Assembly: GCA_014239155.1 (NCBI GenBank) | Contig: JAAZZQ010000075.1 | Coordinates: 1-64,000, forward strand | Reading direction: 5' to 3' | DNA length: 64,000 nucleotides | Source: Lachnospiraceae bacterium | GTDB taxonomy: Bacteria > Bacillota > Clostridia > Lachnospirales > Lachnospiraceae | Part shown: positions 15,127 through 24,038 of the stretch, in pieces | Layout of the letters: every line of letters starts with the position of its first letter | Position numbering within the stretch: position 1 is the stretch's first letter | Program-made: the position numbers and the translations under genes | Notes under the pieces: generated by a model | Databases searched by the model: none | What the model saw: the letters and a program-made list of their open reading frames with translations, nothing else | What the model was told of the DNA's origin: nothing

Positions 15127-16896
15127 CTATTCAAACTGTGCTCTGTACATTTGATAATAAAATCCTTCTTGCTGCATCAGTTCCAAATGTGTCCCTTGCT
15201 CCACAATCTCTCCGTGATTTACCACTAGAATTTCATCTGCATTTTGAATTGTTGAAAGCCTGTGCGCAATTACAAAACATGTTTTATGCTCCATTAATGC
15301 CCGCATTGCCTGTTGTATTTGCTGTTCTGTTCTTGTATCGACATTAGAAGTTGCCTCGTCAAGAATTAGCATTGGCGCCTCCAAAAGCATCGCTCGCGCA
15401 ATTGTCAACAACTGCTTTTGCCCTTTGGAAATATTGGTTCCTTCATCCGTGAGAATCGTGTTATATCCCTGCGGTAGACGCTTAATATACGAATGGATTT
15501 TGGCAGCCTTTGCAGCGGCAGTCACCTCCTCAATTGTCGCCCCTTGTTTGCCATAGGCAATATTTTCAAAAACCGTTCCCTCAAAAAGCCAAGTATCTTG
15601 TAATACCATCGCAAATGCGCGCCGAAGACTTGTGCGTGTGACATCGCAAATATTACGGTTATCTACCAAAATCTGCCCGTGCTCCACATCATAGAACCGC
15701 ATTAACAGATTAATTAACGTTGTTTTCCCTGCGCCCGTTGGACCAACAATCGCCACCAGTTTTCCTGGAGCAGCGTGCAAATTTAGATGTTTAATAATAC
15801 ATTGTTCTTTTGTGTATCCAAAACTCACATCTTTTAATTGAACATCTCCTTTTACAGTTTCCAATGTAATAGCGCCTTCTCTGTCTGCTATCTCTGACGG
15901 TTCGTCAATCATCATAAATACACGTTCTGCCGCAGCGAGCGCAGACTGCAATTCGCTCATAATATTTGCCGCCTCATTAATTGGTCCCGAAAACTTTCTG
16001 GAATATAAAATAAAAGAAGAAATACTGCCGATACGCATCTGCCCAGATAAAAATAAAAGCGCCCCAAAGACACTGACCAGCGTAAGAGAAAGATTATTAA
16101 TAAAATTGACTGCTGGTCCCACTACGCTTCCATAGTATTCCGCCCTATAGTACGCCTCGACAGCTTCTTCATTTTTACCATCAAATTTTGTGATTGTGCG
16201 CTCTTCCTGAGAATATGCTTTCAATGTTTTCTGACCGGAAATCATCTCTTCCACAAAACCATTTAATTCGCCAAGTTTGCGGGAGCGCAGGCGGAACAAA
16301 GGACGTGTTTTTCCTGTAATCAGCTTTGTCAGCAAAATGGACAGTGGCACCGTAAAAACAAAAATTAACACCAATCGCGGCGAAATAGCAATCATCATTG
16401 AAAACGCACCGACAACTGTAATGAGTGTTGTAAGAATCTGTATCAAATCATTTGCCAGTGAAGTATTAACTGTGTCAATATCGTAAGAAATACGACTGAT
16501 AATATCTCCTGTCTGATGTGTGTCAAAATACCCTACAGGCAATTCCATCAAATGTGTAAAGACATCTTCCCGCATTTGATACACCACTTTTCGACTAATA
16601 TGAATCATCAATACAGCAAGAATATAAGACAACACCGAAGAAAACAGATAAAACACAACCATCATTCCTGCATAGTAAAACACGCGCGAAAAATCCACCT
16701 TTCCGACCCCAAGTTCAATTGCATCAATCGCATAGCCGGAAAGCATTGGTCCAACCAATGCCAGTAGATTGCTTCCAATGGTCAACACAAGAGCAAGCAA
16801 TACCAAATATCGGTACTGCATCAAATACGTTCCAAGTCGCAAAATTGTTCCCTTGCGGTTTTTTGGCTTTTCATACTTTTTTTGACCTTCTGCCAT
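15127..16896 (-). CDS. ABC exporter half-transporter, canonical-site subunit
   Basis: This 589-residue protein has an N-terminal six-helix exporter domain (about 20-320) and a C-terminal ATPase domain with Walker A GPTGAGKTTL, signature ISKGQKQ and Walker B MLILDEATSNVD with a normal catalytic Glu. The signature deviates from LSGGQ. In heterodimeric exporters such as BmrCD or LmrCD the partners carry complementary defects, which fits the neighbour at 16915-18624 that has LSGGQ but lacks the Glu. The genes are 18 nt apart. The substrate is unknown, with drugs or peptides possible. Confidence 0.93.
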   Translation of the reverse strand: MAEGQKKYEKPKNRKGTILRLGTYLMQYRYLVLLALVLTIGSNLLALVGPMLSGYAIDAIELGVGKVDFSRVFYYAGMMVVFYLFSSVLSYILAVLMIHISRKVVYQMREDVFTHLMELPVGYFDTHQTGDIISRISYDIDTVNTSLANDLIQILTTLITVVGAFSMMIAISPRLVLIFVFTVPLSILLTKLITGKTRPLFRLRSRKLGELNGFVEEMISGQKTLKAYSQEERTITKFDGKNEEAVEAYYRAEYYGSVVGPAVNFINNLSLTLVSVFGALLFLSGQMRIGSISSFILYSRKFSGPINEAANIMSELQSALAAAERVFMMIDEPSEIADREGAITLETVKGDVQLKDVSFGYTKEQCIIKHLNLHAAPGKLVAIVGPTGAGKTTLINLLMRFYDVEHGQILVDNRNICDVTRTSLRRAFAMVLQDTWLFEGTVFENIAYGKQGATIEEVTAAAKAAKIHSYIKRLPQGYNTILTDEGTNISKGQKQLLTIARAMLLEAPMLILDEATSNVDTRTEQQIQQAMRALMEHKTCFVIAHRLSTIQNADEILVVNHGEIVEQGTHLELMQQEGFYYQMYRAQFE

Positions 16897-16914
16897 ATAG
16901 TTTCCTCCTGTATG

Positions 16915-18624
16915 CTACAGTTGCGAATCCCTAATTTCACGGTACACTTCACATTGTTCTAAAAGCATTTCATGCGTTCCATATCCAATCATTTTTCCAT
17001 CTTCCAACACCAAAATATGATCCGCGTGCATAATGGAGCTGACGCGCTGCGCAATAATAATCTTTGTTGTATCTGCAAAATGTGTAGCCAATTCATACCG
17101 TAAAGCCGCATCTGTTTTGTAATCGAGCGCGCTTGAAGAATCGTCTAAAATAAGAATATCTGGGTGGGCTGCTAACGCCCGAGCAATCAAAATACGCTGT
17201 TTCTGTCCACCGCTAAGATTTGCGCCACGCACATTAATATGATTGTCATACCCACGACCAGCCTCCTCAACAAACTCTTTTGCCTTGGCATACGCTACTG
17301 CTTCTTTAATATCGTTAACAGATAGTGTCCGCCCCATACGGACATTCTCTGCAATTGAGTCCTCAAATATGGTATCATTTTGAAAAACAACCCCAAATCG
17401 CTTTCGCAGTGTGCCTGTTGGTATCGCGCGAATATTTTCACCCTCAATATAAATATCCCCTTGATTTGCCTCATAAAAATGCATTAAAAGCGCCGCGAGT
17501 GTACTTTTTCCTGAACCCGTTGCCCCAATAATGCCCAAGGTTTCCCCTTTATCAAGTGAAAAATTAATATCTGTTAAATTTGGCTCTTCTTGTGACTCCT
17601 TATAAGAAAAAGTCACATGAGAAAAACGAATAAAAGCAGTCTCGTTCGTTAACTTTTCGCAGAGCGCAGGCAGCATCTCCTCTGGCACATCAATAACTTC
17701 CACAATACGGTTTGCCGAAGCAACCGCCTTTGAGACAACCACAAACATTTTTGAGATATTGATCATTGCGTTGAGAATAATTGTAAAATATGTAAGAAAC
17801 GCAAGAATTTTACCAACCTCTGAACTGCCACAGTTCACTCTGTATGCCCCGACAATCACAACAAACACAAGTCCAAGATTTAGAAAAAAATTGGTGGCGG
17901 GATTGACAATTGCCATTGTAATATCCGCTTTCTTTTCCAGAGTGACTACCTCTTTATTTAATGTATCATATCGCTCTGACTCATAGCCTGTTTTTGAAAG
18001 TGCCTTAATTACACGGATTCCAGAAATGTCCTCCCGCAGCAGACGAACAAATTTATCCATTGCACGCTGTAAAGCATGATACATTGGAATACTTTTTTTG
18101 GAAAAATAATATGTGACAAGCACTGTGACTGGCATCACAGAAACCAGTACCAGCGTTAATGCTGGATCTAACGTGAGTGTCACAAGGATTCCGCCCACTA
18201 CTAAAATTGGTGCGCGCACGCCAAGACGCTGGACTCTCCCCAACATTTGATTTACATTGTAAGTATCAGTTGTAAGTCTTGAAATCAAAGACGGCTTTGT
18301 AAATGCATCTACCCTTGTATTAGAAAGCCACATAATTTTCTCAAACAAATCATGGCGCAAAGTCTCTGTTGTATCCCGCGCCACTTTAGACGCCATACGG
18401 TTTGCAATGACATTAAATGTCAGCGCAAACACCGAACACACCAGCATCACAAATCCCCACAAATAGATGCTATTTTTCCTGCCCTGTGGAATCACTGTAT
18501 CTATCATATATGCTAATATCCACGGCAAACACAAATCCATAATTGTGCCAATAAACTTAATGACAAACCCCATTAACATACGCATATAATAAGGTTTTAA
18601 ATAAACTGACAGCACCTTTTTCAT
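16915..18624 (-). CDS. ABC exporter half-transporter, degenerate-site subunit
   Basis: The start chosen is the ATG at 18624, with GGGAGG 5 nt upstream, giving about 569 residues. A six-helix exporter domain is followed by an ATPase domain with Walker A GATGSGKSTL and a canonical signature LSGGQKQ. The Walker B reads LILDDSSSALD, with Asp where the catalytic Glu should be. One of the two ATP sites in the complex with the next gene's product should therefore be slow or inactive, as in known heterodimeric exporters. It follows the MutS-like gene by 10 nt. Confidence 0.93.
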   Translation of the reverse strand: MKKVLSVYLKPYYMRMLMGFVIKFIGTIMDLCLPWILAYMIDTVIPQGRKNSIYLWGFVMLVCSVFALTFNVIANRMASKVARDTTETLRHDLFEKIMWLSNTRVDAFTKPSLISRLTTDTYNVNQMLGRVQRLGVRAPILVVGGILVTLTLDPALTLVLVSVMPVTVLVTYYFSKKSIPMYHALQRAMDKFVRLLREDISGIRVIKALSKTGYESERYDTLNKEVVTLEKKADITMAIVNPATNFFLNLGLVFVVIVGAYRVNCGSSEVGKILAFLTYFTIILNAMINISKMFVVVSKAVASANRIVEVIDVPEEMLPALCEKLTNETAFIRFSHVTFSYKESQEEPNLTDINFSLDKGETLGIIGATGSGKSTLAALLMHFYEANQGDIYIEGENIRAIPTGTLRKRFGVVFQNDTIFEDSIAENVRMGRTLSVNDIKEAVAYAKAKEFVEEAGRGYDNHINVRGANLSGGQKQRILIARALAAHPDILILDDSSSALDYKTDAALRYELATHFADTTKIIIAQRVSSIMHADHILVLEDGKMIGYGTHEMLLEQCEVYREIRDSQL

Positions 18625-18634
18625 GACAGCCTCC

Positions 18635-20356
18635 CTAGATTGCCTTCCACTCACCGCTTCTTAAAAACGCTCCTGCCATATCATCTGCTTTGCCAATAAT
18701 TTCCTTTGAAAATCCAATAATTTCCAAAAGTTTAATTGCATTTCTTGTGTGTGCCCGCCCCTCAAGCAATCTATAAGAAAACAGTACATCACCATGCTTT
18801 ACTTCTTCCTCGAAATGACAGTTATCATAATATTGTTCCAACAGATGCGTCAATTCAATATCATGCGTTGCTGCAAAACAATAAATGCCTTTCTGCGAGA
18901 GCCTTTTTAAAATCTGCGTAGACGCTGCAATGCGCTCCACTGTGTTTGTACCGCGAAGCACCTCATCCACAAAACATAACAGAGGCGTTGCATCCTTTGT
19001 ATCAGCAGCGTCTATAATACGTTTTAGTGCCTTAATTTCCACAATATAATAACTCTCCCCATCAGCAAGATTATCACGCAAAGACATAGAAGAATAAATT
19101 CTAAAATAATTTGCTTTGTACATCTTTGCTGTACAGGTGCAAATTGTCTGCGCCAGAATCGCATTGATTGCCGTCATTTTCAGAAAGGTTGACTTGCCAG
19201 ATGCGTTAGAGCCTGTAATAATCATTCCCCTATTTTGAGTAAAACTATTTGCCACTGGATTTTCAATACAAGGGTGAAATCCCTCGCTCACAACAAAACG
19301 GCTATCACTCCCAGTCTGTAAAAACGGCGTGCAGTAATACGGCAACGCCGCCCTAAAATATCCAATCGAAATCACCGCATCAATATAGCCAATATCTCCT
19401 GCAAGCCCAACAATTGCCTCCTTATTTTTATGAACAATATTTAGCATTTTATTAAAACGAATCAAGTCGATATGCGTCAACATTTTAATGTAGTCAAACA
19501 GCAATTCATCAATATTTCCTGTAGACGCATTCATTTTTAAAACCATTCCTGAATTTTTCTCAAAATCCTTAAATCTACTTCTTTTGGTTTTTAATCCAGC
19601 AGTATAGTCCTCCATCTCAGGACCAAATGCATGCCCCGCTATCTCATCTGCACAGTGCAACATACGCATAATATAAGCAAATGTTGTCACGTAAGGCGCC
19701 GCAATTCCTTTCTCTTTCATATACGTAACAATATTAAAACACGCTGTTGCAATCACCATTGGCACCCCTAACGAAGTACGCACAAAAATAACAGCGATTG
19801 ATACCAAAAGTAAGAAAATACACAGATAATGCATCTTATTGCTCCGCACACCCAGCCCGCCAAGATAATCCAGATAATCAGAGAGCGCATATTTTCCTGT
19901 ATGTCCTAACTCTTTGAGAGACATCATGGTATCAAGACGTTCCTTTTCATGCCCCATCATATAGTCAATTTGTGTCATCATGTGCGCCTGTGCGCCATCT
20001 TTATCATCAGAAACAGGGCTCCGCAACATTGCATAGAGAAATTCCTCACCTGATGAGGATTGCGTGAAATTCATGCGCGCAAAGATACTGTCCATTCCTA
20101 AATCATTCCATGTAATTTCGTCAATCTCATTTATGACAATCCCTTTTTCTTGTATCGACTTCTCACGCATATGCCAATAATACCGCGAAATCCTCTCAAG
20201 TTCCTCAGCACTGTACGTTCTGTCCGGAAAATAACCATAAAGTGCCTTTAATTCGTTGCGATATTTCTTTTTTCGTCTTTTTTCGTCTACTGCACCGCGA
20301 ATCATTACATATAAAAACACTGCCGTCAATATAACAAGTAATACTACAAATTCCAT
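18635..20356 (-). CDS. MutS-like membrane-associated ATPase
   Basis: From the ATG at 20356 the product has about 573 residues. It starts with a membrane segment (MEFVVLLVILTAVFLYVM) and has more hydrophobic helices near residues 175-215. The C-terminal half is a MutS-type ATPase: Walker A TGSNASGKST, then CFVDEVLRGTN and a late ATHDIELTHL. It lacks the MutS mismatch-binding and connector domains, so it is not a mismatch repair MutS. Proteins of this architecture are common in Clostridia but have no settled role. It sits between cdd and the ABC exporter in one operon. Confidence 0.88.
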   Translation of the reverse strand: MEFVVLLVILTAVFLYVMIRGAVDEKRRKKKYRNELKALYGYFPDRTYSAEELERISRYYWHMREKSIQEKGIVINEIDEITWNDLGMDSIFARMNFTQSSSGEEFLYAMLRSPVSDDKDGAQAHMMTQIDYMMGHEKERLDTMMSLKELGHTGKYALSDYLDYLGGLGVRSNKMHYLCIFLLLVSIAVIFVRTSLGVPMVIATACFNIVTYMKEKGIAAPYVTTFAYIMRMLHCADEIAGHAFGPEMEDYTAGLKTKRSRFKDFEKNSGMVLKMNASTGNIDELLFDYIKMLTHIDLIRFNKMLNIVHKNKEAIVGLAGDIGYIDAVISIGYFRAALPYYCTPFLQTGSDSRFVVSEGFHPCIENPVANSFTQNRGMIITGSNASGKSTFLKMTAINAILAQTICTCTAKMYKANYFRIYSSMSLRDNLADGESYYIVEIKALKRIIDAADTKDATPLLCFVDEVLRGTNTVERIAASTQILKRLSQKGIYCFAATHDIELTHLLEQYYDNCHFEEEVKHGDVLFSYRLLEGRAHTRNAIKLLEIIGFSKEIIGKADDMAGAFLRSGEWKAI

Positions 20357-20372
20357 TGCCTTTTCGCCGCTC

Positions 20373-20780
20373 CTACAAATTTTTAGGTCCAAAACCATGT
20401 GGAAGCATCTCTGCAAGTGTCTGTTCCAGATACTGTTCCTCTGAAATTGCTGTGATAATGCGAAATTTCTCTGGATTGCAAAACTCCATCATAACTTGTC
20501 TACACACGCCACAAGGATATGCATAATCTGTGGGATTGCCCTTATAGCCGCCCACAATTGCAATCGCGTCAAACTCGCATTCTCCCTCACTTACCGCCTT
20601 AAAAAAAGCGGTCCGCTCTGCACAGTTTGTCGGCGTATAAGCAGCATTTTCAATATTACAACCTTTGTAGACCTTGCCCTGTTTTGTCAAAAGTGCCGCG
20701 CCTACCATGTACTTTGAATAAGGTACATATGCCATCTGCCTTGCTTCCAACGCCAATTTTATCAATTCTTTACTATCCAT
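20373..20780 (-). CDS. cdd: Cytidine deaminase
   Basis: The ATG at 20780 is favoured (GAGG 9 nt upstream). The 135-residue protein has the zinc and catalytic motif NCAERTAFF, with Cys and Glu, and PCGVCRQ, the usual tetrameric CDA layout. It converts cytidine and deoxycytidine to uridine and deoxyuridine. It lies 12 nt after pnp, forming a nucleoside salvage pair. Confidence 0.96.
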   Translation of the reverse strand: MDSKELIKLALEARQMAYVPYSKYMVGAALLTKQGKVYKGCNIENAAYTPTNCAERTAFFKAVSEGECEFDAIAIVGGYKGNPTDYAYPCGVCRQVMMEFCNPEKFRIITAISEEQYLEQTLAEMLPHGFGPKNL

Positions 20781-20792
20781 GTACACAATCCT

Positions 20793-21629
20793 CTATTCTG
20801 TTATTGTTTTCCCAAACGCTATCATACTATCTGTCACAAGCCTTGTAAACTTTTCTGCTGCCTTGTCTGCTGCCTCCTGCACTTCCTTGTGCGTAAGCGG
20901 TGTTGGATTCATACCTGCTGCGAGATTGCACACACAAGAAATACCACAGATTCTCATTCCAGCATGGTTTGCAGCAATTGCCTCCACAACAGTGCTCATT
21001 CCCACTGCATCTGCAAATTGAGCAAGCATCTTAATTTCCGCAGGTGATTCATAGCTTGGACCCGTAAGCTGTACATAGACCCCTTCCTGAATCGGAATTT
21101 GGTCTGCTGCCGCTGTCTTTCTTATCATCTCCTGCAAATCAAGGTCATATACGTTGCTCATATCGGGAAATCTTGTTCCCAGCGAGTCAATATTTTCTCC
21201 AATTAATGGATTTGGCACAAACACTCCAATATGGTCGGTAATCAACATCAAATCACCCGCTGAAAAATTCTTGTTCATTCCGCCAGACGCATTGGTCAAA
21301 AATAAAATTTCTGCCCCTAGAAGCTTCATAAGGCGCACTGGAAGCACAACATCTGATATTGGATACCCTTCATAATAGTGCACACGCCCTTTCATGCACA
21401 CCACAGGAATCTCTCCAACATAGCCAAAGATAAATTTCCCGGCATGTCCAGGCACTGTTGACACTGGAAACCCTTCAATATCCTGATAGGCAATCTCTGT
21501 GACAACTTTAATATTGTCCGCGTAATTGCCTAATCCTGAACCAAGCACCAACGCCACCTTTGGCACAAAATCTGTTTTGCTTTTTACACTCTGATAGCAA
21601 CGCATTAATTTTTCATATACTTCGCTCAT
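20793..21629 (-). CDS. Purine-nucleoside phosphorylase
   Basis: From the ATG at 21629 (GGAGG upstream) the product has about 278 residues. Motifs of the trimeric PNP family are clear: LVLGSGLGNYAD, VPGHAGKF, NASGGMNKNF, GPSYESPAEI and a GMSTVVEAIAANHAGM segment with the purine-binding Glu. It cleaves inosine and guanosine with phosphate. It heads the operon pnp-cdd-mutS-like-ABC-ABC. Confidence 0.96.
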   Translation of the reverse strand: MSEVYEKLMRCYQSVKSKTDFVPKVALVLGSGLGNYADNIKVVTEIAYQDIEGFPVSTVPGHAGKFIFGYVGEIPVVCMKGRVHYYEGYPISDVVLPVRLMKLLGAEILFLTNASGGMNKNFSAGDLMLITDHIGVFVPNPLIGENIDSLGTRFPDMSNVYDLDLQEMIRKTAAADQIPIQEGVYVQLTGPSYESPAEIKMLAQFADAVGMSTVVEAIAANHAGMRICGISCVCNLAAGMNPTPLTHKEVQEAADKAAEKFTRLVTDSMIAFGKTITE

Positions 21630-21733
21630 ACTAGCCTCCATTTCCGAATGTTATTAATATAACATTCTAACTATAATTGTCCTGCCCCCAACATAGGTTC
21701 AGTATATCATATTTTTTATAACAGAACAACCAA

Positions 21734-21767
21734 AAACAGGAGACCACTCTGGTCTCCTGTTTCTTAG
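21734..21767 (-). terminator. Intrinsic terminator after spoIVA
   Basis: A perfect 13-bp stem (21734-21746 with 21750-21762, loop CTC) is followed by TTTTT on the minus strand. It lies about 150 nt after the spoIVA stop and before pnp. Confidence 0.8.
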
Positions 21768-21769
21768 AT

Positions 21770-21911
21770 GTTACTGTTCACGCCCTATCAGTTTTTAGTA
21801 AATTTTTAGGCACTGTTGGCGTAAACAGCAACAGTTTTGCACACAAAATGCTAAAGGACAAGCATTTTGGCGGATGTTTTTCACTACTTTTGCATACCCA
21901 TGAACAGTAAC
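21770..21911. repeat. 142-bp element with 11-bp terminal inverted repeats (family D)
   Basis: GTTACTGTTCA at 21770-21780 and its exact complement at 21901-21911 bound a stretch containing further internal inverted pieces (GCATTTTG near 21872 against CAAAATGC near 21843). It fills the gap between the spoIVA stop and its terminator. The ends resemble the AACAGTTCA ends of the family A repeats. Confidence 0.6.
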
Positions 21912-21913
21912 CT

Positions 21914-23416
21914 TTAGATAATAATGCAAACCATTCCTCCATTCGAGTCATTGACAATCTTTTGCATGGTATCCTGTAATTTAATTTGGCTCTCCTCCCC
22001 AATCATAGAAACTTTGCTTGTAATGCCATCGTTGACCAACTGTTCCACAGTCTTGCCAAAAATATTTGTCTCCCAAATTCCCTCCTTGGAAGTCTCCGCA
22101 TCTGAGATATAACTAATCAAATCTTGTGCCTGCTGCTGCGTTCCAACAATCGGCGCAATCTCTGTCTCAATATTTGCCTTAATCATATGAATTGATGGAC
22201 TCTGTGCCTTTATTTTCACACCATATTTATTGCCATGTTTAATCAGAGTTGGATTTTCTAACATAATTTCATCGCGCTCTGGGGTGACAACGCCATATCC
22301 CTTTTGTCGAACACTCTCTAACGCATTGAGAACTTTCTTATATTCCCGTTTCATATCTGCTAGACTTGACAATAACTGCATGAGCTGGTACTCTCCGGAC
22401 ACCGTTTCTCCTGTCATGGAACTTAACAGCTCATAATAATATTTGGTATCACCTTCAAGCAAAAATGCTGCGGAACCATCTGCAATGTTTACCTTGTCAT
22501 ACTTACAGCGCTTAATATATTCACTATCTTTTTCCAACAATTGACTAAAATCTTTCTCCACCAAGTCCCGTACTGTTCTGACCTTATCCATAATAATATG
22601 TAACTTCTCAATCACTTCCTTTTTCATAGGATTGTCGATTTCCATAACGTCCATCCATTTTGGTGTGTAAAACTCAATGACAGACACTGGAAACTCGTAC
22701 ATTACTTGCTCCAATATCATTGTAATATCATCTCTTCTAAGCTGTTCGATATTTACTGGAATCGCTTTTACCATATACTTTTTTTCCAGTTCTGCGGCAA
22801 TTTCCTTTGCGTCTTCAGAATACGGTTTTGTTGTGTTTACAAGCACCACAAAAGGCTTTCCGAGCTCTTTGAGTTCCACAATGGTCTGTTCCTCCGCAGC
22901 CCTATAAGAATTGCGTGGTATCTCCCCAAAACTGCCATCTGTGGTCACAACAATTCCAATTGTGGAGTGATCTTGTATTACTTTTCTGGTCCCGATTTCC
23001 GCAGCCTGCGTAAAAGGTATTTCCTCCTTAGACCACGGTGTCTTGACCATGCGCTCCACATCCTCCTCCATATGTCCCGCAGCGCCTTCCACCATATAGC
23101 CAACACAGTCAATTAGACGCACTTTCACATTAATGCCATCACTAATTTCTATCTGTGCCGCCTCTTTTGGTATAAATTTAGGCTCTGTTGTCGTAATTGT
23201 GCGCCCGCCGCTACTTTGTGGCAGCTCATCTTGTGTGCGTGTCCTCTCATGCTCATTTTCAATTTGTGGCAATACCATTAAGTCCATAAATCGTTTTATA
23301 AAAGTGGATTTTCCTGTTCTGACAGGTCCCACCACACCGATATAAATTTCTCCGCCGGTGCGCTGACTAATATCCCTGTATAAATTAAATTCTTGGTTTC
23401 CGTCAAGCTGACCCAT
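21914..23416 (-). CDS. spoIVA: Stage IV sporulation protein A
   Basis: The 500-residue protein has the usual SpoIVA length and signature. The P-loop GPVRTGKSTFIKRFM is near residue 30, DCVGYMVEGAAGHMEED around 104, and the C-terminus NSNGGMVCIII is typical. SpoIVA is an ATPase that polymerises on the forespore surface and anchors the coat. It is made in the mother cell. Its presence marks an endospore former. It stands alone between its terminator and the terminator of the upstream gene. I could not confirm a SigE promoter. Confidence 0.98.
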   Translation of the reverse strand: MGQLDGNQEFNLYRDISQRTGGEIYIGVVGPVRTGKSTFIKRFMDLMVLPQIENEHERTRTQDELPQSSGGRTITTTEPKFIPKEAAQIEISDGINVKVRLIDCVGYMVEGAAGHMEEDVERMVKTPWSKEEIPFTQAAEIGTRKVIQDHSTIGIVVTTDGSFGEIPRNSYRAAEEQTIVELKELGKPFVVLVNTTKPYSEDAKEIAAELEKKYMVKAIPVNIEQLRRDDITMILEQVMYEFPVSVIEFYTPKWMDVMEIDNPMKKEVIEKLHIIMDKVRTVRDLVEKDFSQLLEKDSEYIKRCKYDKVNIADGSAAFLLEGDTKYYYELLSSMTGETVSGEYQLMQLLSSLADMKREYKKVLNALESVRQKGYGVVTPERDEIMLENPTLIKHGNKYGVKIKAQSPSIHMIKANIETEIAPIVGTQQQAQDLISYISDAETSKEGIWETNIFGKTVEQLVNDGITSKVSMIGEESQIKLQDTMQKIVNDSNGGMVCIII

Positions 23417-23501
23417 TGCTTTCCCCTTTCCTATCTTAACATCGTATTTGTTTCAGTAAAAATCTTTTCATTTTCCTACTTAAACTTATGCACCCCCGCA
23501 C

Positions 23502-23542
23502 AAAAAAAGAACCATAACTGTCCTTTTTTCCAGTTATGGTTC
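23502..23542 (-). terminator. Intrinsic terminator upstream of spoIVA
   Basis: A perfect 12-bp stem (23509-23520 with 23531-23542) is followed on the minus strand by seven T. It ends the transcript of the gene at 23559. Confidence 0.88.
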
Positions 23543-23558
23543 CTTTCTATGTCTGTCA

Positions 23559-23948
23559 TTATAAGTTGCTATTCTTTTTCGGATACCGTTGTTTTGTCTT
23601 GTATTTTCTCTTACGCCCAAATGGTTTTCTTTTTTCTTTGGCAGCGTGTTTTACTGCATCTGTAGCACGTTTCTTATCACGCACCTCGACGTTCTCTCGA
23701 TTATAAATGTTTAGTTCATTGGCTTGGGTCAAACGCACATAATTAGGATACGCAGTGTATTTCATATGACATTTGTTGCATTCATAAGTGTTAAGGGGCT
23801 CGCCATTTGGCATTATTACCTTGAGTGTAAGACCATATTTCACAATTCCCTCGCAGTTCTCCCTAATACACTTATTAATCCGCTTATCGTAGACGTAAAA
23901 AACATCACCCTCCCGCAAACGTACCATTCTCTCAGGTGTTTTCTTTTC
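23559..23948 (-). CDS. Small basic protein with paired Cys residues, unknown function
   Basis: The ATG at 23948 has GAAGGA 7 nt upstream and is preferred; in-frame starts exist further up. The 129-residue product has CIRENC and, 30 residues later, YECNKCHMKY, a possible four-Cys zinc site. The last 40 residues are very rich in Lys and Arg, which suggests nucleic-acid binding. I do not know the family. It precedes spoIVA but is separated from it by a terminator. Confidence 0.65.
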   Translation of the reverse strand, partial: EKKTPERMVRLREGDVFYVYDKRINKCIRENCEGIVKYGLTLKVIMPNGEPLNTYECNKCHMKYTAYPNYVRLTQANELNIYNRENVEVRDKKRATDAVKHAAKEKRKPFGRKRKYKTKQRYPKKNSNL

Positions 23949-24038
23949 CATCTCTTTGTCCTTCTCTCTTCCGTAATTCATTCCCTTTTGTAATAGTCCA
24001 GCCAAGCTAAACTATCACTCCCTTTTACACGATTTTAA

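Noticed and set aside
23417-23470. SigE-type promoter for spoIVA
   Set aside because: An AATACGAT-like -10 exists, but the -35 region matches the SigE consensus poorly, so I do not report it as a feature.
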